Assembly: GCA_016745035.1 (NCBI GenBank)
Contig: JADGDE010000008.1
Coordinates: forward strand, 124,001 to 188,000
DNA length: 64,000 bases
From: Thiotrichales bacterium
GTDB taxonomy: Bacteria; Pseudomonadota; Gammaproteobacteria; Beggiatoales; Beggiatoaceae
Direction of reading: 5' to 3'
Of the stretch, positions 52,036-60,611 are shown piece after piece. The position numbers were made by a program, and so were the translations under genes. Numbering within the stretch: position 1 is the first letter of the stretch; each line of letters starts with the position of its first letter. The notes under the pieces are model-generated. The model searched no databases and had not been told where the DNA came from. It saw only the letters and a program-made list of their open reading frames with translations.

Positions 52036-53313
52036 CTATCTCGGGTTGTGGATGGCTTGAACATCCAGTTTATAATCTTGGGCGTAACAATATTTTAAGG
52101 ACTTATTTAATATGGTTTCAGTATTGTGATTCAAGTCTTGTAATAAAGGCAATAAACGCTGATTCCATTGGTCATCTGTTGCACTGTCAGGTAACACATT
52201 CAGCCCTCCTGACATCAAACGATAACAGTCTAAAATACTGACCTCATCTAAATCGCGTGACAAACTCCAATGACCTTTGTGATTACGTTGAATCCAATGG
52301 GCATTTTCTAAGTGATCCAAAATGCTGTGTAATTGGTTTTCATCATGCCAGTTTTCTCTATCCATGATTTTTTCCAACGGAATCGCCAAGCCTTTACATT
52401 GTGCGCACCACAGATGCCCTAAAATCCGAAACGCACGGATAAAATGGTTGTCATTTTCGTGAATTTTTTCAGTTTTTGGTGGTTCGTGCCATTGAAAAAC
52501 CCGCAAGCAATAGGTGACTTCAGCGCCGAGCAAAATCACTAGCCACGAGACATAAATCCAGACCAAAAATAGTGGGATGGTCGCCAATGCACCATAAATG
52601 GTGGTGTAGGCATCGGAGTGGGTGACATAGAGGGCAAAGCCGCGTTTAGCGACTTCAAACAAAGTCGCGGCAAGTAGCCCACCAATCACCGCTGTGCCCC
52701 AAGGCACCCGCTGGTTGGGAATGACAATATAAATCAAGGTAAAAGCGGCGCTGGTACTTAAAAATGGCAGGGCTTTTAGCCATAAACTTGGCTCAAGTTG
52801 GTTAAACAGCGGCATGGACAACAAGTAAGAAGTCATGAAAATGCTCACACCGATAAGTATTGGCCCGAAAGTTAAAATCAACCAATAGGCCCCAAAACTG
52901 TTTTTCGCACTGCGTGGGTGTGGGTTGTGCCAGATGGTGTTAAAAGATTGGTCGATGGTGCGCAGCATCATTAACGCGGTAAAGATTAAAAAAGCGATAC
53001 CAATAACGGTTAGCTCGGAAGTTTTTTGGGTGAAGTTGGTAAGGTATTCTTGTACCAGTTCACCGGCTGCAGGGACGAAATTCTGAAACACAAAATTTTG
53101 CATTTTCTGATCAAGCCCCTGAAAAGAGGAAAAGGCCGAGAGGGTATTGAAAATAATGGTCATCAAAGGCACGGACGAGAGCAAAGTCGAATACGCCAAC
53201 GCCGAGGCTGAGCGCATACAATGATCATCATTAAAGTGCTTGATAACAAAAACAATAAAACGCCAAAGACGCTTAATGGCTGTTAAAGGATTCAGGGTTT
53301 TCAGGGTTTTCAT
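52036..53313 (-). CDS. YihY/BrkB-family inner-membrane protein
   Basis: A 425-residue protein with six membrane helices in the first 280 residues (YSTLLSSVPLMTIIFNTLSAF, then GAYWLILTFGPILIGVSIF, and VSWLVILLGAEVTY) and a soluble C-terminal winged-helix-like domain. It belongs to UPF0761/YihY, whose molecular function is unsettled. Its first 41 bp overlap the end of the upstream lipoprotein gene, implying coupled translation. Confidence 0.92.
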   Translation of the reverse strand: MKTLKTLNPLTAIKRLWRFIVFVIKHFNDDHCMRSASALAYSTLLSSVPLMTIIFNTLSAFSSFQGLDQKMQNFVFQNFVPAAGELVQEYLTNFTQKTSELTVIGIAFLIFTALMMLRTIDQSFNTIWHNPHPRSAKNSFGAYWLILTFGPILIGVSIFMTSYLLSMPLFNQLEPSLWLKALPFLSTSAAFTLIYIVIPNQRVPWGTAVIGGLLAATLFEVAKRGFALYVTHSDAYTTIYGALATIPLFLVWIYVSWLVILLGAEVTYCLRVFQWHEPPKTEKIHENDNHFIRAFRILGHLWCAQCKGLAIPLEKIMDRENWHDENQLHSILDHLENAHWIQRNHKGHWSLSRDLDEVSILDCYRLMSGGLNVLPDSATDDQWNQRLLPLLQDLNHNTETILNKSLKYCYAQDYKLDVQAIHNPR

Positions 53314-53740
53314 CCAGTCGTTTTAATAATTGCTCAATGAGTTGTCGCACCCGTTGTGCATCGCCCAGTTTAGCCTGTTTTTGTGCCTGTAGCCATAAAA
53401 TTCTGGTTGATTGACTCGGACAACGGCGCTGTTTGAATAGCTTTTTCATTCTCTGAATGTGCTGGCTGATTTCACGTGCTGCAACCGCTTCGTTTTTAGC
53501 AATCAGGGCATGATAACGCGCTTCTCGATAGGCATGAGGACCAATACTTAAAGAAGTTTCGGCTTTGAGTAAATAGCGCTCAGCATAAGCTAAACTGGTT
53601 TTGGCATAGTTTTCTGCACGGTGTTCACGGGCAACTTGAATCGCTTGACGGGCATCGCTCATGGCTTGTGTCGGTGGCAGTACACTGGCACAACTGGATA
53701 AAAGGGCGCAAAAGCAGACAGACAAGACTCGGGATAACAT
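53273..53740 (-). CDS. DUF4398-type lipoprotein
   Basis: A 155-residue lipoprotein: the lipobox is LSSC (Cys14 region), followed by helical, Ala/Arg/Glu-rich sequence (MSDARQAIQVAREHRAENYAKTSLAYAERYLLKAE) typical of DUF4398. It is probably anchored in the outer membrane facing the periplasm. The frame extends to 53950 through a dispersed repeat, but AGGAG and the lipoprotein signal fix ATG 53740. The 3' end overlaps yihY by 41 bp. Confidence 0.85.
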   Translation of the reverse strand: MLSRVLSVCFCALLSSCASVLPPTQAMSDARQAIQVAREHRAENYAKTSLAYAERYLLKAETSLSIGPHAYREARYHALIAKNEAVAAREISQHIQRMKKLFKQRRCPSQSTRILWLQAQKQAKLGDAQRVRQLIEQLLKRLDENPENPESFNSH

Positions 53741-53777
53741 GATGCTAGCTCTCCTTTCACAAAAACAAATTAATTGA

Positions 53778-53906
53778 CTGATGTGACGCACTAAACCAGT
53801 ATTTGCCACCATAAGGTGCTTTTCCACCTGCCTAGTGGCATTTAGCCGTGGAGTAATCGCGGTTTTTTGGCTTAAAGAGCCAAAAACAAACCTTTGCGTC
53901 ACATCT
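53778..53906 (-). repeat. Dispersed TIR repeat, long form, B-to-A
   Basis: CTGATGTGACGCACTAAACC ... CCACCTGCCTAGTGG ... TTTAGCCGTGGAGTAATCGCGG, hairpin TTTTTTGGC-TTAAAGA-GCCAAAAA, CTTTGCGTCACATC. The rest of 53741-54102 shows no gene. Confidence 0.88.
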
Positions 53907-54102
53907 AATGTAGGCGATTTCCGCACCAACTTGGTTATTTTTTTGGGCAATGTCGGTTCTCCTATCTTCAGACCCGTTTAACAACGCGGATATTATAAAC
54001 CGTTCGCCTTATAAAACCGGGGAAAAATAATGCGAAATTAATGCCGTAACTGATATGGGAGGGATTTTCATAATTCGATGCAAATCGCGAAAAATATGCT
54101 AT

Positions 54103-54918
54103 TCAGGCACTTAAACCCTGTTTTGCCCGATAGTAAGGTGCAGCTTGCCAGTCTTGTAGGCGTTTGCGATTTTCATCGCTGTGGCTGCGGTCGTTTTCAG
54201 GATGCCAGAGGTGAAACACAGGCACGGCAAAGCGTCCTTCTTTGCGTTTGATGCCGCTGTGCATCAGGCGCAAACTCAAATCCGCATCTTCATAACCCCA
54301 GCCTTGAAAGCTGGCATCAAAGCCATTGACGCGCTGCAAGTCTTTGCGCCACAGCCCGAAATTACAGCTAATCACCCCGCGCCAATGTTGCCTAAGTTTG
54401 CGCAAGCTGCCCAGCGGTAAATAACACAGAGGCAAAAAACGGTTCAAATCACCTTGTTTGACTAAATGCCAATACTGCCGATAACTGTAATTCCATAAGG
54501 CAAGTTGCTCTTGTATCACCTGCGCGCTCAGTGCCTGACTGCATAAAATCCGATTAGCGCTAACAAAATAGCCCTGTTCTGCCAGTTTGCAATGGGTTTG
54601 GATAAAATCAGGGCGCGGCAGGCAATCCCCATCGAGAAAAATCACATAATCGGCACAGCCGTGGCTGAAGGCAAGATTGCGTACCGCAGCAGCGCGAAAA
54701 CCTAAGTCTTCCTGCCATACGTGCGTCAGTGGATAGGTAGCTTGGTTTTTTTGCTGCTCGATAAGGGCTTGGGTCTCAGCCGTCGAGCCATCATCAGCAA
54801 CCCAAACCTGAAAGCCCTGTGTGTTTTGCTCGTTGAGTGCTTTTAGCACTAAAGCAAGCGCATCAGGGCGATTATAGGTGGTGATGATGACATCAATATT
54901 AGTGGTCAGAGTTGTCAC
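54103..54918 (-). CDS. Family 2 glycosyltransferase with galactosyltransferase-like C-terminus
   Basis: A 271-residue cytosolic glycosyltransferase. IDVIITTYNRPDALALVL, VWVADDGSTAETQ and the metal-binding FLDGDCLPRPDF lie in the N-terminal GT2 half; FQGWGYEDADLSLRLMHSG and FHLWHPENDRSH in the C-terminal half match the Glyco_transf_7C block. It is probably a surface polysaccharide or LPS enzyme. The frame opens at 54987 inside the upstream gene, but GTG 54918 follows AGGG and starts just before the catalytic strand. It overlaps the DUF2252 gene by 20 bp. Confidence 0.85.
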   Translation of the reverse strand: MTTLTTNIDVIITTYNRPDALALVLKALNEQNTQGFQVWVADDGSTAETQALIEQQKNQATYPLTHVWQEDLGFRAAAVRNLAFSHGCADYVIFLDGDCLPRPDFIQTHCKLAEQGYFVSANRILCSQALSAQVIQEQLALWNYSYRQYWHLVKQGDLNRFLPLCYLPLGSLRKLRQHWRGVISCNFGLWRKDLQRVNGFDASFQGWGYEDADLSLRLMHSGIKRKEGRFAVPVFHLWHPENDRSHSDENRKRLQDWQAAPYYRAKQGLSA

Positions 54919-56200
54919 AATTACCCTGATAGGCTTGAAGAAAGGCCTTGTAGTCAAACTGCACTTGTTTGGCATAAGCTTTGGCACTGTTGCGCCATTG
55001 CTTTTGCACCGCTTTGAGGTTTGTTGCTTGCTCGCTCACTTGGGTTTCAAAAGAATAATTAATCATGCCGTCTTTGGCATCTTTATCTGCCCGTGCGTGT
55101 GCTGTTGCCAAGATTTTGCCCCATTGTTGCGCCATTTTGACGAAATCTTTATCTTTTTTTAGCTCAATAGTTTTAAAGGTTTTTTTGTACGCTGAGCGTT
55201 CGCGGATGGAATAATCTCCGCCTTGCCAATGAATCGCGCCTAAAAATTTATCGGTATTGTTAGTTAATGCGCGGTAAGCTTGAGCATGGCGCTTAGCGGG
55301 GTTGGGATAACGCTCATCATAGCCCACTTTACTTTTGCTATCCAAATACGGATACGCCGCGACTTTGCTTTGTTGTTTCACATCTAAAATACGCTTCACG
55401 CCCGCATCATCAATCAAAACATAATAGCGCGCTGTACCCAACGAACCTGTGCCGGCATTGAGGCGTTTTGCCACATCTAAAACCTTATATTCGGCTAAGA
55501 TTTTGGTAAGGCTTTTGGCGGTCTTGACATCCACCGCTTCCAAATCGGCGTTATCTTTGATACGAAAGCTGTTTTTATTTGCCCATTCAGCTAACATTTT
55601 TTTCTGCGATTGTTTTTTTTCGACTTTTTTCAAAAAATTATCTAGCTTGCCTTTGGTGTTATCTTTAGTAAAAACTAAACGGGTTTCGGCATTATCGTCA
55701 CGCAGTTTTTGTAGTTGCTTGAAATAACTGCTACTAAAGGCATCCACTGCCGCGTCAGCATCCTCCAATTTGTCATTACCTTCAACGATTAAATATAAAC
55801 TGGTTGCCATCCGTAGGGTGTCATATTGATAATCCGCAATAAAACTTTCATCAAAATCATTTAAGTCATAAATGACTTGTCCTTGGCTATCGCCATAGGC
55901 TCCAAAATTATCCGCGTGCAAATCCGCTTGTAACCAAATTTGAGTTTTGGGATTACTAAAACGCTTGAGGCTGGGGTGTTGATACCAATCTTGCCAGAAT
56001 AAATGGTTGGTGCCACGATAGAATAAATAAACATCGCTTTGCATTTTGCAATATTTCAGGGCTTTATCATTGATAGCGAGAGACTGATTTGCCTTGTGTA
56101 GGCGAGTCATCAATTCAGCGTCACGGGCTTGAGGGCTAAAATCACTGGCATATAAACCCGTGCTTAAACTCAGCAAAAGATAAGGAAGGAATGCTTTCAT
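54899..56200 (-). CDS. Exported DUF2252 protein
   Basis: A 433-residue DUF2252 protein, a family with a kinase-like phosphotransferase fold: YLFYRGTNHLFWQDW, WLQADLHADNFGAYGDSQGQVIYDLNDFDES and YYVLIDDAGVKRILDVKQQSKVA are visible. Unlike most family members it begins with a signal peptide (to about residue 19, LYASD), so it would act in the periplasm, where ATP is lacking. ATG 56200 follows CAGGTA; an upstream ATG at 56218 is possible. It is coupled to the glycosyltransferase gene. Confidence 0.87.
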   Translation of the reverse strand: MKAFLPYLLLSLSTGLYASDFSPQARDAELMTRLHKANQSLAINDKALKYCKMQSDVYLFYRGTNHLFWQDWYQHPSLKRFSNPKTQIWLQADLHADNFGAYGDSQGQVIYDLNDFDESFIADYQYDTLRMATSLYLIVEGNDKLEDADAAVDAFSSSYFKQLQKLRDDNAETRLVFTKDNTKGKLDNFLKKVEKKQSQKKMLAEWANKNSFRIKDNADLEAVDVKTAKSLTKILAEYKVLDVAKRLNAGTGSLGTARYYVLIDDAGVKRILDVKQQSKVAAYPYLDSKSKVGYDERYPNPAKRHAQAYRALTNNTDKFLGAIHWQGGDYSIRERSAYKKTFKTIELKKDKDFVKMAQQWGKILATAHARADKDAKDGMINYSFETQVSEQATNLKAVQKQWRNSAKAYAKQVQFDYKAFLQAYQGNCDNSDH

Positions 56201-56230
56201 AAAGATACCTGTCAACATAATCCTTCCAAA

Positions 56231-56250
56231 TAGCGGGGGTTCCCCCGCTA
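56231..56250 (-). terminator. Hairpin after the third di-heme peroxidase
   Basis: TAGCGGGGG-TT-CCCCCGCTA is a 9-bp perfect stem, 16 bp after the stop codon. It has no long T-run, so terminator activity may be partial and could allow read-through into the DUF2252 gene. Confidence 0.6.
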
Positions 56251-56266
56251 CAATACCGTTTAAACG

Positions 56267-57253
56267 TTATTTAAACGGGGTTGGGCGAATGGTTTTATCG
56301 CTGGAAGGTGGCAAAATGGGTAAGGTAAACTGTGGTTGATCACCTGTCAAGGTTTTCAAAAAGGCAACGATTTGTGCATTTTCTTCAGCGGTGAATTTTT
56401 TACCTAATTGTAAGCGCCCCATGATGTCCACAGCTTCGCCCAAGGTATCAACCGCACCATCGTGGAAGTAAGGATAAGTCATTTCCACATTACGCAAGGT
56501 GGGAACCTTAAACTTGAAGCGATCGGCGTCTTTACCGGTCACGCCAGCCAAGCCCTCGGCTGGATTATCAGTTTTATACGCTTCGACCACGCCCATTTTT
56601 TGGAAAGACGTGCCGCCGACAGCCTCGCCATTGTGACAGGCAACACAGCCGCTATTTTTAAATAAATCATAACCGGCTTTTTCATCAGCATTAATTGCAT
56701 TGGCATCACCCAATAACCATTGATCAAAACGGCTGTTTGGGGTCACCAAGGTTTTTTCAAATTCCGCAATCGCGGTGGTCACTTGGTCAATGTCGATTTT
56801 ATCTGCGCCAAACACTTGTTTAAATTCAACTTGGTATTGCGGCATAGAAGAGAGCACGTCAATGGTTAGCTCGTGGGTGAATGCCATTTCTTTTGGATTG
56901 GCAATCGGGCCGCCTGCTTGGGCTTTAAGATCAGCCGCACGACCGTCCCAGAATTGCGCCATATTCATGCTGGAATTAAGCACAGTTGGGGCATTAATGG
57001 GGCCTTGTTGCCATTTGTCACCGATTGAGGTTTGCAGATTATCTGTACCACCCATGCTGAGGTTATGGCAAGAGTTACAGGAAATAAACCCAGACTTAGA
57101 CAAACGGGGATCAAAATAAAGTTTTTTACCCAATTCAACTTGGGCTAGATTAATTTGTTTAACAGGGCTAATGGGACTGATTGGCTCTTGTGCAAAGGCA
57201 GGGCTGTTGGCTAATACACCCAAACTCAACAAAGAAACAGTAATACGCTTCAT
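56267..57253 (-). CDS. Di-heme cytochrome c peroxidase
   Basis: A 328-residue periplasmic enzyme with a signal peptide (to about residue 21, AFAQE) and haem sites CNSCH (about 59-63) and CVACH (about 203-207). FDPRLSKSGFISCNSC, NAPTVLNSSMN and KVPTLRNVEMTYPYFHDG are present. It is more like the 32877 gene than the iron-regulated 48015 gene. A perfect palindrome lies 31-44 bp upstream of its start. Probable role: peroxide detoxification or respiration with peroxide. Confidence 0.94.
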   Translation of the reverse strand: MKRITVSLLSLGVLANSPAFAQEPISPISPVKQINLAQVELGKKLYFDPRLSKSGFISCNSCHNLSMGGTDNLQTSIGDKWQQGPINAPTVLNSSMNMAQFWDGRAADLKAQAGGPIANPKEMAFTHELTIDVLSSMPQYQVEFKQVFGADKIDIDQVTTAIAEFEKTLVTPNSRFDQWLLGDANAINADEKAGYDLFKNSGCVACHNGEAVGGTSFQKMGVVEAYKTDNPAEGLAGVTGKDADRFKFKVPTLRNVEMTYPYFHDGAVDTLGEAVDIMGRLQLGKKFTAEENAQIVAFLKTLTGDQPQFTLPILPPSSDKTIRPTPFK

Positions 57254-57283
57254 AGTGGATTCTCTAGTATGTTAATGATAACA

Positions 57284-57297
57284 GGACAAATTTGTCC
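57284..57297. promoter_or_regulatory. Candidate operator palindrome upstream of the peroxidase gene
   Basis: GGACAAATTTGTCC is a perfect 14-bp palindrome, 31-44 bp upstream of the start codon on the minus strand, a typical operator position. I cannot name the regulator. Confidence 0.4.
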
Positions 57298-57490
57298 CTA
57301 TTCACGCCTAAAAGCAAGAAATACCCTTACTTTTAATAAGTGAAACTATAGCATAACATACTAATATAGACTAAGTCTAAATTGCAAAAATAAAACAGGG
57401 CATATCTGGTTTTTCTATTGGACTTTCTAGGCGTACAGACATCTTGTTGGCTTGCTGACGGAGCATTTACATCACCTAGAATATTGCCTT

Positions 57491-57615
57491 AGGAAGGAAC
57501 GTGCATGAAATAGTTTCAACATCTTCACGGGTCTTTTTACGTATTTTCTACGCCTTAAAAATACGCAAAAATCTTCCGTGAATATTGCCTAAATTAATTC
57601 ATGCACGTTCCTTAG
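57491..57615. repeat. Inverted-repeat element with AAGGAACGTGCATGAA ends
   Basis: AGGAACGTGCATGAA at the left (from about 57493) is repeated inverted as TTCATGCACGTTCCT at 57599-57613. Between them are the arms TCACGGGTCTTTTTACGTAT and ATACGCAAAAATCTTCCGTGA, so the whole folds back on itself. A third, direct copy of the right end (AATTCGTGCACGTTCCTTAG) lies at 57897-57916, just before the next gene's stop. Confidence 0.65.
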
Positions 57616-57679
57616 CTGTGCAGCAATGGCGGTTTTTTCTGCCTTTAAGGCAGAAAAAGAAGCCTTTGCGTCACATCAG
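57613..57679 (-). repeat. Dispersed TIR repeat, hairpin module plus A end only
   Basis: AGCTGTGCAGCAATGGCGG, hairpin TTTTTTCTGCC/GGCAGAAAAA, AGCCTTTGCGTCACATCAG. The B half is missing and the copy abuts the inverted-repeat element at 57491-57615. Confidence 0.85.
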
Positions 57680-57684
57680 TTAAA

Positions 57685-57872
57685 AGCCCCAACGGGGCGA
57701 CATTTATATAGCCTAGGGCAACGCCCTAGGTGATTGATGTCAATATATTTCAGCCCTGAAGGGGCGATATAACTTTCGTATTTTTATGTCGCCCCTTCAG
57801 AGCTTAATCATCATTATTTTCCCTATCCTAGGGCGTTGCCCTAGGCTTTATAGATTACGCCCTTTCAGGGCT
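57685..57872. repeat. Long inverted repeat of 'CCTAGGGCGTTGCCCTAGG' type
   Basis: AGCCCCAACGGGGCG ... GCCTAGGGCAACGCCCTAGG at the left is repeated inverted at the right as CCTAGGGCGTTGCCCTAGGC ... CGCCCTTTCAGGGCT. In the middle CAGCCCTGAAGGGGCGAT and TCGCCCCTTCAGAGCT pair with each other. It is a nested palindrome of about 190 bp, without a gene. Together with the neighbouring elements it fills the 679-bp gap 57254-57932. Confidence 0.8.
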
Positions 57873-57932
57873 ATCGGCGTGGCAAAGGCAGTTGCATAAA
57901 TTAATTCGTGCACGTTCCTTAGGAAAAAATGT

Positions 57933-59939
57933 TTAAGGATTATAAACAACACCATATTTATCAGCTAAGGTTTTTCGGGTTTTAACAGAAATTTTGTCAA
58001 CACCCGTATAATCTCTGCAAGTGTACCTTGATGCCCGTAGCAATAATTTCAATAATTCCACTTTCATTGACTTATCCACTTTAGGGTTTTTATCCAATGC
58101 AAACACTTGTTTAGCAAAAAAGACCGGTGCAGGAGGGAGTTTAGAAAAATATTGCCATTCGGCTAAGTCAAGATATTGCATAAAGGGGTGCTGTTCGATG
58201 ACTTTATCAACTGTGGCTTGATGTAATTTAGGATCGGTGGCTAGAAAAGGGGAAAGCCAAACTCCCATACCATTATTTTCTAGGTCAACATATAAACCGC
58301 GCCGCTCATAAGCGCGTTTTTGTCCTTTAGCATAAAAAACAGCACCCATTATACCACCTGTGTGCTCTATGCCATTCAAACCTAAAGGGGATACAACGGT
58401 ATTAACCAAGCGTTGACGAATTTTACTTAAATTTGTCTCACACCACCAACTGCCATCATTGGGGTTATAGGACTCAAATTGATGCTGTTTTCGTTCCCCC
58501 CCGCCAAAAGAACCATAATATAATTTGACATTGATAAGATAAGTTAAAACAGGATAGCGCATCACAAACTTAAGCAATAAAGCGTGACGTTGCAGCTTGG
58601 TTTTTGTTTGTAAAATCTCTTCTATCTCAGCTGCGAATGTGGGTTCAGTTTTGGCTAATTGTTGTAAAAGGTCATCATCTATTGTCTGTCCTTGTGCCCA
58701 TGTGCGCAAAAAAAGGCTTCGATTTAATTTCACCTGTTCTGGTAACGATAGATTTTTTAATAACAGCAGTTTTTTTAAATCGTCAATGGGCAACAAAGAG
58801 GTAAAACGACCCGAATTAGATTCATATTCAGGGCGATAAGCATCAAAGTTTTTTGCAATACCAATATCATCAACGGTTTTAAGCCCCATTGATCGAGCAT
58901 CAATCAGCTCTTCAGAGGCATATGCCCCCAAACTTTGCCAAAACAAATAATTCTTTTCTAGGGGCTTATGAACCAATAATAAATTGGCATAGTATTTTTG
59001 TGCCAAGGTTTTTAGCTCAAAAAACATATCCTTAGGTGTCGTTTTTAACCAGCTATTACGCTGAACATCCTGCTCATAACTTAAACGGGTGGCATTGAGT
59101 AATAAAAGAGAAAAAGCAGCTAATTCAGTTTGCGAGGCTTGGCAATGATTAACTTTATCTGTCAATTGCTGCATTGCAGCTAATACCGTTTTTACCGCTG
59201 TATCATTTGGCTCTAACACTTCACTCAAAGCCAACAGCCAAGCATAAGAACCTGTATTTTCCCACTTATTTTTTGCATATTGTGCCAGTGTTGCAAAACC
59301 CGCTTGTCGTTCTGCTTTACCTGTCAATGCCCAATTTTGTAGATGTGGGCGAATGGAACTGGTGACGATAAATTGTAGCCAATCAACTAAATCATCTTTT
59401 TGTGCTGTTTCCCAAATTGCCGATTGTCTATGCCCATAATCATGGGATAAATATTTTTTTGTAAGCCACCAGTCCACGGGTTCACCAATATCAGTAAACA
59501 TATCCAAATCAAACACCGCTTGGCGAAAATGCTCTTTATAAGGCAGACTTTGCAAGTGGACATAAGGTTGTTTGAAGTCATAAATCGTCTCTAAGGCTGT
59601 TTGTATGACTTCCGCATCTAGCATGTCATGTTCTTGTAATAAATTATAATTATTACTTGAATAAGAATCCCAGTCACGTTGATAAGCAATTTTTTGTAGC
59701 GTTTGTTTAAGTTTTTCAAATTCCCCCGTGAGTGCTAAATAAATAAGGGCAGAGCTTCTGACATTGTCTAAATATTTCATATGAAAACCACCTGTATACA
59801 GGCTTTGGTGTTTTAAATAGCCTTGTTTTAATTCGGTTAACAGGGTTTTTGTTGACTCATATGGCTGACAAGTTTGCTCTGTAGCAAAAGTATAAGAAGA
59901 AGAAAATAATAATAAAAAAATAAAGGGTATGTTTTTCAT
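57933..59939 (-). CDS. Large exported protein of unknown function
   Basis: A 668-residue protein with a signal peptide (to about residue 19, FATEQ). It is mostly helical, rich in Leu, Gln, Lys and Tyr, with no membrane segment after the signal. A C-terminal GGGERKQHQFESYNPNDGSWWCETNL segment and a GLNGIEHTGGIMGAVFYAKGQK stretch are the only unusual motifs. Helix pairs around 60-300 may be TPR- or alpha/alpha-like repeats. No family recognised. The frame opens at 60014 inside a repeat, but ATG 59939 starts the signal peptide; no clear Shine-Dalgarno precedes it. It lies among repeats and may be accessory DNA. Confidence 0.7.
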   Translation of the reverse strand: MKNIPFIFLLLFSSSYTFATEQTCQPYESTKTLLTELKQGYLKHQSLYTGGFHMKYLDNVRSSALIYLALTGEFEKLKQTLQKIAYQRDWDSYSSNNYNLLQEHDMLDAEVIQTALETIYDFKQPYVHLQSLPYKEHFRQAVFDLDMFTDIGEPVDWWLTKKYLSHDYGHRQSAIWETAQKDDLVDWLQFIVTSSIRPHLQNWALTGKAERQAGFATLAQYAKNKWENTGSYAWLLALSEVLEPNDTAVKTVLAAMQQLTDKVNHCQASQTELAAFSLLLLNATRLSYEQDVQRNSWLKTTPKDMFFELKTLAQKYYANLLLVHKPLEKNYLFWQSLGAYASEELIDARSMGLKTVDDIGIAKNFDAYRPEYESNSGRFTSLLPIDDLKKLLLLKNLSLPEQVKLNRSLFLRTWAQGQTIDDDLLQQLAKTEPTFAAEIEEILQTKTKLQRHALLLKFVMRYPVLTYLINVKLYYGSFGGGERKQHQFESYNPNDGSWWCETNLSKIRQRLVNTVVSPLGLNGIEHTGGIMGAVFYAKGQKRAYERRGLYVDLENNGMGVWLSPFLATDPKLHQATVDKVIEQHPFMQYLDLAEWQYFSKLPPAPVFFAKQVFALDKNPKVDKSMKVELLKLLLRASRYTCRDYTGVDKISVKTRKTLADKYGVVYNP

Positions 59940-59980
59940 GGAGTATAACTTTATAACTGTTTGATTAAAATAATAATTAA

Positions 59981-60112
59981 CTGATGTTACGCAAAGGCTT
60001 CTTTTTTGCCCCAAAAGGCAAAAAAATCGTCATTGCTCCACGGCTAAATATGACTAGGCGGGTGGCAAATCACTATACTGTGACAAAAATTAGGTTTAGT
60101 GCGTAACATCAG
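59981..60112 (+). repeat. Dispersed TIR repeat, long form, A-to-B
   Basis: CTGATGTTACGCAAAGGCTT, hairpin TTTTTTGCCCC/GGCAAAAAAA, TCATTGCTCCACGGCT, GACTAGGCGGGTGG, GTTTAGTGCGTAACATCAG. Confidence 0.92.
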
Positions 60113-60161
60113 TAATGAAAAAATGGCATTAACTACCACGGAGACAGATGTGTTCAAAAGC

Positions 60162-60473
60162 TTAGAGTTCATCTAGTTCAATTTCTGGATCATTCTTGGC
60201 GTGAAGGATTAACATGTCTGCCCAAGCACATTGACCTTGGCAAAGGATTGTACATGAATTTGCTATGGCACTTATGGGGATAAGCTTATCTTTGATAGCT
60301 TCCCAAACGCCTTTTAGGTCTTCGGTATCAATGTAAAAATTGACATCATGTTCATCATCAAAATGCGCTTTGATTTCAGGCGAAAATCCGAGCTGTCTTA
60401 GCTCCGTTGTGATTAGCTCTTTATGAAGAACCCCATGTTCATCTTCTTCTGCTTGAATGGTCAGTGTTTTCAT
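60162..60473 (-). CDS. Small orphan protein, 103 residues
   Basis: An acidic soluble protein (MKTLTIQAEEDEHGVLHK ... IDTEDLKGVWEAIKDKLIPI ... CTILCQGQCAWADMLILHAKNDPEIELDEL). It has no signal or membrane segment. It has three cysteines in a CTILCQGQC cluster. I do not recognise it. Its small size, acidity and position between repeat copies resemble immunity-type or cargo genes, but no toxin is adjacent. Repeat 60480-60611 begins 6 bp upstream of its ATG, so its promoter must lie in or beyond the repeat. Confidence 0.6.
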   Translation of the reverse strand: MKTLTIQAEEDEHGVLHKELITTELRQLGFSPEIKAHFDDEHDVNFYIDTEDLKGVWEAIKDKLIPISAIANSCTILCQGQCAWADMLILHAKNDPEIELDEL

Positions 60474-60479
60474 ATATAA

Positions 60480-60611
60480 CTGATATTACGCAAAGGCTTC
60501 TTTTTCTGCCTTAAGGGCAGAAAAAACCGCCATTGCTGCACGGCTAAGCTTTACTAGGCAGGTGGAAAATTACACTATTGTGATAAAAACCAGCTTAGTG
60601 CGTAACATCAG
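60480..60611 (+). repeat. Dispersed TIR repeat, long form, A-to-B
   Basis: Nearly identical to 24863-24994, including stem CTGCC/GGCAG and CACTATTGTGAT-like arm. Its right 42 bp are the 3' end of the gene 60570-60899, giving that protein its last 13 residues and stop. Confidence 0.92.

Noticed and set aside
51783..52060. Plus-strand open frames opposite the small membrane gene
   Set aside because: The minus-strand frame is tightly coupled to its neighbours and has a recognisable conserved pattern; the plus-strand frames do not.
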